This document shows positions 60,298 to 64,000 of a DNA stretch of 64,000 nt, in pieces. The notes under the pieces were generated by a model that had not been told where the DNA came from, searched no databases, and saw only the letters and a list, made by a program, of their open reading frames with translations. The DNA comes from Oscillospiraceae bacterium (GTDB lineage: Bacteria; Bacillota; Clostridia; Oscillospirales; Oscillospiraceae). The position numbers and the translations under genes were made by a program. The first letter of the stretch is position 1. Every line of letters starts with the position of its first letter. The stretch covers positions 20,091-84,090 of the forward strand of contig CAJTGJ010000021.1 in assembly GCA_910575695.1 (NCBI GenBank), read 5' to 3'.

Positions 60298-60699
60298 ATG
60301 TCTCTGAGAAAAATCCTTGTCTCCGCGCTGTGCGCATTTTGCGCCGTGTCCCTGCTGGTCCCCGCGGCCTTTGCCCACGGCGGATGCCGGGGTCGTTACC
60401 GCCGCACCGTCCAGCCCTGTGCCGTGGAGAGCTGCACCGTCATGGGCTACCACTACCACAGCGGAAGGCAGTACTGCGGCCATACCCATGGACAGGGCCT
60501 GTGCGACGGCTCCTGCGCCCCGCTGTGTACGGTGGAAAGCTGCACCCTGACGGGCTGGCATTACCACAACGGAACCGTTTACTGCGGAGGCAACCATGAC
60601 AGCGGTTACTGCGGCGGGAGCTGGAACTGCTGCCATACCATTTCCTCCGGCTCCTGGGGAAACTGGGGCGGTCATCACGGCGGCTGCCACAGACGGTAA
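60298..60699 (+). CDS. Secreted Cys/His-rich two-repeat protein
   Basis: 133 residues. A signal peptide (1-26, ending AFA) leaves a mature chain of about 107 residues with 13 Cys and 12 His. Two units repeat: ESCTVMGYHYHSGRQYCGHTHG and a second with ESCTLTGWHYHNGTVYCGGNHD, each followed by a C-x-G-x-x-W/C end. The spacing suggests metal binding or disulfide-linked knots outside the cell. No family name known to me. It has its own promoter and a terminator shared with spoIIID, so it is an independent unit. Confidence 0.75.
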   Translation: MSLRKILVSALCAFCAVSLLVPAAFAHGGCRGRYRRTVQPCAVESCTVMGYHYHSGRQYCGHTHGQGLCDGSCAPLCTVESCTLTGWHYHNGTVYCGGNHDSGYCGGSWNCCHTISSGSWGNWGGHHGGCHRR

Positions 60700-60713
60700 G
60701 CACAATAACGTTT

Positions 60714-60749
60714 GGGGAGGACCTTTCGGTGGAAAGGCCCTCCCTCTTT
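60714..60749. terminator. Terminator between the Cys/His-rich gene and spoIIID
   Basis: The stem GGGAGG-A-CCTTTC / GAAAGG-C-CCTCCC has one mismatch and is followed by TCTTTA. Confidence 0.75.
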
Positions 60750-60752
60750 ACG

Positions 60753-60989
60753 TTACCCCCCTTTGTATTTTTTTCTGGTGGCGATCCCGCCGCGTATATG
60801 GCGCTCGGCCTTGTTTTCGTTGAGGATTTTCTTGACCTGCTGGTACAGGTTCCGGTTGATGGCAGGCAGGCGTTCACTGAGGTCCTTATGTACGGTGGAC
60901 TTTGATATCCCGAACTTCTGCGCCGCCGCCCGGACGGTGCTCTTATTCTCGATGATGTACAGCGCCAGCTCTTGGGCGCGTTCTTCCAT
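60753..60989 (-). CDS. spoIIID: Sporulation transcriptional regulator SpoIIID
   Basis: 78 residues from the ATG at 60989 with AAGGGA, close to the usual length. The helix-turn-helix (VRAAAQKFGISKSTVHKDLSERLPAIN) and the basic tail (RHIRGGIATRKKYKGG) are typical. SpoIIID tunes mother-cell gene expression during sporulation after sigma-E. A sigma-E-like promoter lies upstream. It shows the organism can make endospores or retains the program. Confidence 0.94.
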   Translation of the reverse strand: MEERAQELALYIIENKSTVRAAAQKFGISKSTVHKDLSERLPAINRNLYQQVKKILNENKAERHIRGGIATRKKYKGG

Positions 60990-61038
60990 GTTTCCCTTCA
61001 CAAAACAACACTCCCCAACTGTGGTTCTCGTCACGGTG

Positions 61039-61068
61039 ATTTATATGCGGCGCGGGCGGACAATATGA
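61039..61068 (-). promoter_or_regulatory. Sigma-E-like promoter of spoIIID
   Basis: Minus strand: -35 TCATATT, 14-bp spacer, -10 CATATAAAT, consistent with mother-cell sigma-E promoters. Confidence 0.5.
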
Positions 61069-61324
61069 GAAAACCAAAGGGAATGGGTTTGGATCCAGCC
61101 GCGCTCAACGCGGCTGGGGCGGAATATGAGAATCTCTGATTTATTCGTATTTCCCCCGCCTCCGGCGGGGGAAATACCCGAAAATCCAGGTTAAAACCAA
61201 AGAAGCTTGATGTATCAGCGCTTCCTATACGCAAGCGAGGCGCTTTTGGGCGGATTTTCCCCAGTCATTGCCATTTTCACGGCTCGGGGGCCGTAGGCGG
61301 GGGCTTTTTTGGCCCTTCTCATCA
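61069..61324. other. Intergenic region with two perfect hairpins
   Basis: About 255 bp between spoIIID and serC. CCAGCCGCG-N5-CGCGGCTGG (61095-61117) and GTATTTCCCCCGCC-TCC-GGCGGGGGAAATAC (61147-61177) are both strong. No gene or known riboswitch recognised. Confidence 0.6.
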
Positions 61325-61353
61325 TTGACGGCAGGGGGTAAAAAACCTATAAT
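61325..61353 (+). promoter_or_regulatory. Sigma-A promoter of serC
   Basis: -35 TTGACG, 17-bp spacer, -10 TATAAT, 53 bp before the ATG. Confidence 0.8.
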
Positions 61354-61406
61354 AAATACAATACGCTAAAGCGGAAAACTTTCAGCGGAACAAGGAGGAA
61401 AAAAAC

Positions 61407-62492
61407 ATGGGAAACCAGCGTGTCTATAACTTCTCCGCCGGACCGTCCATGCTGCCCTTAGAGGTGCTGGAGCGGGCGGGGGCTGAGATCACCAACTATC
61501 AGGGCTCCGGTATGTCCGTGATGGAGATGAGCCACCGCTCCAAGGTGTTCGACAAGATCTTCCAGGATGCCAAGGCAAACTTCATCCGGCTGTTCCATGT
61601 GCCCGACAACTACAAGGTGCTGTTTTTGCAGGGCGGCGCGTCCGGCCAGTTCTCTATGGCGCCGCTGAACCTCATCGGCAGGACCGGCAGGGCGGATTAC
61701 GCCGTCACCGGAAATTTTTCCAATATCGCCTATAAAGAGGCCAAAAAGTACGGCGAGATCAGCCTCGCCGCCTCCAGCGAGGACAGGAACCACACCTATA
61801 TCCCCCAGCAGGACCAGCTGAAGCTGGACCCCCAGGCCAGCTACTTCTACTACTGCGCCAACAACACGATTTACGGTACCGAATGGCAGTACGTGCCCGA
61901 CACCGGGGACGTGCCCATTGTGTGCGATATGTCCTCCAACTTCCTGTCCAAGCCGGTAGACGTGTCCAAGTACGGCATCATTTTCGGCGGCGCCCAGAAG
62001 AACCTGGCCCCGGCGGGGCTGACCATCGCCATCGTCCGGGAGGACCTGGCGGGCCATGAGCTGCCCTATACCCCGCTGATGATGAACTACAAGACCATGA
62101 TCGACAAGGACTCCATGTACAACACCCCGCCCTGCTGGTGCATCTACATGCTGGGGCTGGTGCTGGAGTGGCTGGACTCCAAGGGCGGCGTGGAAGGCAT
62201 GGAGAAGATCAAGCACAACAAAGCCGCCATGCTGTATGACGCGCTGGACGCCTCCCGCCTGTTCACCTGCGCGGCGGAAAAGGACAGCCGTTCCGATATG
62301 AACGTCACCTTCCGCTCCGCCAGCGGGGAGCTGGACGCGAAATTTGTGAAGGAAGCCGCCGAGGCCGGGTTCACCAACCTGAAGGGCCACCGGAACGTGG
62401 GCGGTATGCGGGCGTCCATTTACAACGCCATGCCCGTGGAGGGCGTGGAGAAGCTGGTGGACTTCATCAAGGCGTTCGACAAGGCAAACTGA
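61407..62492 (+). CDS. serC: Phosphoserine aminotransferase
   Basis: 361 residues, normal for SerC, from an ATG with AAGGAGG. Signature blocks are NFSAGPSMLPLEVLE at the start, LQGGASGQF, the PLP lysine K198 in GGAQKNLAPAGL and the closing GHRNVGGMRASIYNAMP. It converts 3-phosphohydroxypyruvate to phosphoserine. The next serine enzyme, ThrH/SerB-type, is at the other end of the window; serA is not present. The DUF1963 gene begins 1 bp after the stop. Confidence 0.95.
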   Translation: MGNQRVYNFSAGPSMLPLEVLERAGAEITNYQGSGMSVMEMSHRSKVFDKIFQDAKANFIRLFHVPDNYKVLFLQGGASGQFSMAPLNLIGRTGRADYAVTGNFSNIAYKEAKKYGEISLAASSEDRNHTYIPQQDQLKLDPQASYFYYCANNTIYGTEWQYVPDTGDVPIVCDMSSNFLSKPVDVSKYGIIFGGAQKNLAPAGLTIAIVREDLAGHELPYTPLMMNYKTMIDKDSMYNTPPCWCIYMLGLVLEWLDSKGGVEGMEKIKHNKAAMLYDALDASRLFTCAAEKDSRSDMNVTFRSASGELDAKFVKEAAEAGFTNLKGHRNVGGMRASIYNAMPVEGVEKLVDFIKAFDKAN

Positions 62493-62493
62493 G

Positions 62494-63336
62494 ATGAGCG
62501 AGCTGGAGCTGGCCCAGCAGATTGCTGGGGAGATCGTGGAGCGCAACACCGAGCCTGTCCTGCGCTTTGCCCTGGAAAAGGGCGAGCCGGGCATCTTCGA
62601 GAGCAAGGTGGGCGGTACGCCCTACCTGCCCAGGGACATGGCCTGGCCGGTGGACAGCAAAGACAAGGGCATGGGGCTGCTGGCCCAGGTGGACTGCGCC
62701 GCACTGGAGGGTCTGCCCGATTTCCCTCACACGGGGCTGCTGCAATTTTTCTTTGGCGTACACGATTTGTTCGGCGCGGACTTCCACGACCCGACAGTGC
62801 AGAAGGATTTCCGGGTGCTGTACCACGAGGCGGCGGACCGCTCCGTAACAGCGGAGGAGGTACTGGCGAAAAAAGCCCAGACCTCCCAGCCAGACGAACA
62901 GGAGTATTACACCCCCATATTTGAAAACTCCCGCATCATATTTACCGGCCTGACCATTCAGCACATCAACAGCTATGACTTCCGGGCCTGGGACCAGTTC
63001 CTGGCCCGGTGGAACGAGCTTCACGGCACGGATCTCAAAACCCAGTGGGATTACTACCAGGCGACAAAAATCAACAAGGAGTTTCCCGCGTCCAAGGAAA
63101 AAGCCCCCTTCCACCAGCTGGGCGGCTACCCCTATTTTACCCAGGAGGACCCCCGCATCGGTGCCAGTGAGCTCGCCGATCTGGATGTGCTCCTGTTCCA
63201 GCTGGACAGCGATATGCAGGACCGGAAGGACCTTGTGCTGTGGGGCGACTGCGGCGTGTGTAATTTCTTCATCAACCGGGAGGCGCTGAGACGCCGGGAT
63301 TTCTCCCGGGTGTGTTACAACTGGGACTGCTGCTGA
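62494..63336 (+). CDS. DUF1963 (YwqG-like) protein
   Basis: 280 residues. Conserved stretches are SKVGGTPYLPRDMAWPVD, LLAQVDCAALEGLPDFPHTGLLQFFFG and the closing LLFQLDSD..DLVLWGDCGVCNFFINREAL. DUF1963 proteins are beta-rich, cytosolic and of unknown function. Directly coupled to serC (1-bp spacing), though a functional link is not obvious. Confidence 0.85.
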   Translation: MSELELAQQIAGEIVERNTEPVLRFALEKGEPGIFESKVGGTPYLPRDMAWPVDSKDKGMGLLAQVDCAALEGLPDFPHTGLLQFFFGVHDLFGADFHDPTVQKDFRVLYHEAADRSVTAEEVLAKKAQTSQPDEQEYYTPIFENSRIIFTGLTIQHINSYDFRAWDQFLARWNELHGTDLKTQWDYYQATKINKEFPASKEKAPFHQLGGYPYFTQEDPRIGASELADLDVLLFQLDSDMQDRKDLVLWGDCGVCNFFINREALRRRDFSRVCYNWDCC

Positions 63337-63347
63337 GCGGAGGCATC

Positions 63348-63881
63348 ATGGTAACTGCAAGGATCATAACGGAAGCCCATAAGGACGATATCAGGCTCAG
63401 AAACCGGCCCTTCAAGCTGTTCGGGCTGCTGCTGCCCTCCTACAATAACGGGAAATGGGATCATACCGAGCTGCTGTTCCCGGCGGAAAACGTGACGGAA
63501 ATGTGCTTTCCGGACGAGGAGTACGACTTTGCGCAGATGTCCGAGACCTCTGTGTTCGTGGGCGCATATGATGGGGACAGGTGCGTTGGGCTGGCCGTTC
63601 TCCAGCAGGCGTTCTTTCGGTATATGTACCTGTACGATTTAAAGGTGGACCCGGACTGCCGGGGGCAGGGCGTGGGAAAACTGCTGGTCGAGTCGGCGAA
63701 AAAGGAGGCCGTCCGGCAGGGCTACCGGGGACTGTACACCCAGGGGCAGGACAACAACCTGGGGGCGTGCCGGTTCTACCTGAAAACAGGCTTTGAGATC
63801 GGCGGGCTGGACACCCGCGTGTACGGCGGGACCGCGCAGGAGCATAAAAAGGATATCCTGTTTTACTGTGACGCGGTGTGA
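63348..63881 (+). CDS. GNAT family N-acetyltransferase (streptothricin acetyltransferase-like)
   Basis: 177 residues from the ATG at 63348 with CGGAGG. The acetyl-CoA loop DPDCRGQGVGKLLVESAKKEA and the later TQGQDNNLGACRFYLKTGFEIGGLD match GNAT enzymes of the Sat type. Substrate could be an antibiotic amine or a metabolite; resistance cannot be concluded. Twelve bases after the DUF1963 stop, so it belongs to the serC transcript. Confidence 0.82.
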   Translation: MVTARIITEAHKDDIRLRNRPFKLFGLLLPSYNNGKWDHTELLFPAENVTEMCFPDEEYDFAQMSETSVFVGAYDGDRCVGLAVLQQAFFRYMYLYDLKVDPDCRGQGVGKLLVESAKKEAVRQGYRGLYTQGQDNNLGACRFYLKTGFEIGGLDTRVYGGTAQEHKKDILFYCDAV

Positions 63882-64000
63882 GTTTCTTATTTAAAACGAG
63901 GTGAAAAGGTTGAAACATTGTAATTTAAGCGCCACTGCCCCAAAGGGCGCACAAAACCAAGCCCCCTGAAAGCGGGCAAAAAAAGTTATGCTCGAAGTTT

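Noticed and set aside
63905..63963. A short TTG-started peptide after the GNAT gene at the right edge
   Set aside because: It follows a GAGGTG site but has only 19 codons, no recognisable content, and the window ends before any downstream gene.
1..64000. tRNA, rRNA, tmRNA, SRP RNA, CRISPR arrays, phage or transposase genes
   Set aside because: I looked through the intergenic stretches for T-loop consensus, rRNA blocks, regularly spaced repeats and recombinase motifs and found none. A tRNAscan-SE or Infernal run would settle it.

Overview
The window is high-GC DNA from a Gram-positive, spore-forming Clostridia genome. It most resembles the Oscillospiraceae (the Flavonifractor/Lawsonibacter/Intestinimonas type), but that placement is my inference. 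The evidence is: spoIIID, SLH-domain S-layer protein, LCP, VanW, DacF and CsbB/YfhO-like wall genes, lipoproteins with lipoboxes, strong GGAGG ribosome sites, sigma-A promoters with 17-bp spacers, and GC-rich palindromic intergenic repeats. I see no rRNA, tRNA, CRISPR array, phage or transposase. The gene set is mostly chromosomal housekeeping, with a few accessory islands.

Layout. 1-3.6 kb (minus): an Lrp-led amino-acid operon (Lrp, aminotransferase, ThrH, DUF1015). 3.7-8 kb: polysaccharide deacetylase, bactofilin, PilZ protein, Na/Pi transporter. 8.2-11.8 kb (minus): XpaC, small membrane protein, TelA, TPM domain, Gly/Pro-rich tail protein. 12-18.1 kb (plus): threonine ammonia-lyase, rpe, recR, YCII protein, VanW, DUF2461. 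18.2-20.4 kb (minus): YfbR, ACT (UPF0237), PFL (UPF0210). 20.5-23.4 kb (minus): an accessory island with a membrane-anchored XRE regulator and four small secreted proteins in tandem cassettes. 23.5-30 kb: CsbB-like/YfhO-like glycosylation pair, rubredoxin, DacF, MurC. 30-34 kb: a PadR/DUF1700-DUF4097 pair behind a tandem-repeat leader, then FapA. 34-39 kb: two chemoreceptors and an orphan solute-binding lipoprotein. 39-45.5 kb: GDSL lipoprotein, ThrE exporter, 1304-residue S-layer protein. 45.5-51.3 kb: FtsH, RlmB, a degenerate P-type-ATPase-like protein, DUF6194-like protein. 51.4-54.5 kb (minus): Crp-like regulator plus a NitT/TauT-type ABC transporter. 54.6-60.2 kb: LCP, RF2, cysteine desulfurase, nucleotidyltransferase-like protein, MATE pump. 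60.3-63.9 kb: Cys/His-rich secreted protein, SpoIIID, SerC, DUF1963, GNAT.

How the genes work together. Serine/threonine metabolism recurs at separate loci: SerC, ThrH (phosphoserine phosphatase/homoserine kinase activity in the family), threonine ammonia-lyase, ThrE exporter and an Lrp regulator. Envelope functions dominate the rest. The most unusual material is the XRE/secreted-protein island: the extracellular tail of the regulator and the mature N-terminus of the adjacent secreted protein share a gap-free 17-residue motif. Also notable are the pseudo-P-type ATPase next to rlmB, nested inverted repeats over the crp-like promoter, a padR leader built from 114-bp repeats, and a stem-loop stack in front of the cysteine desulfurase.
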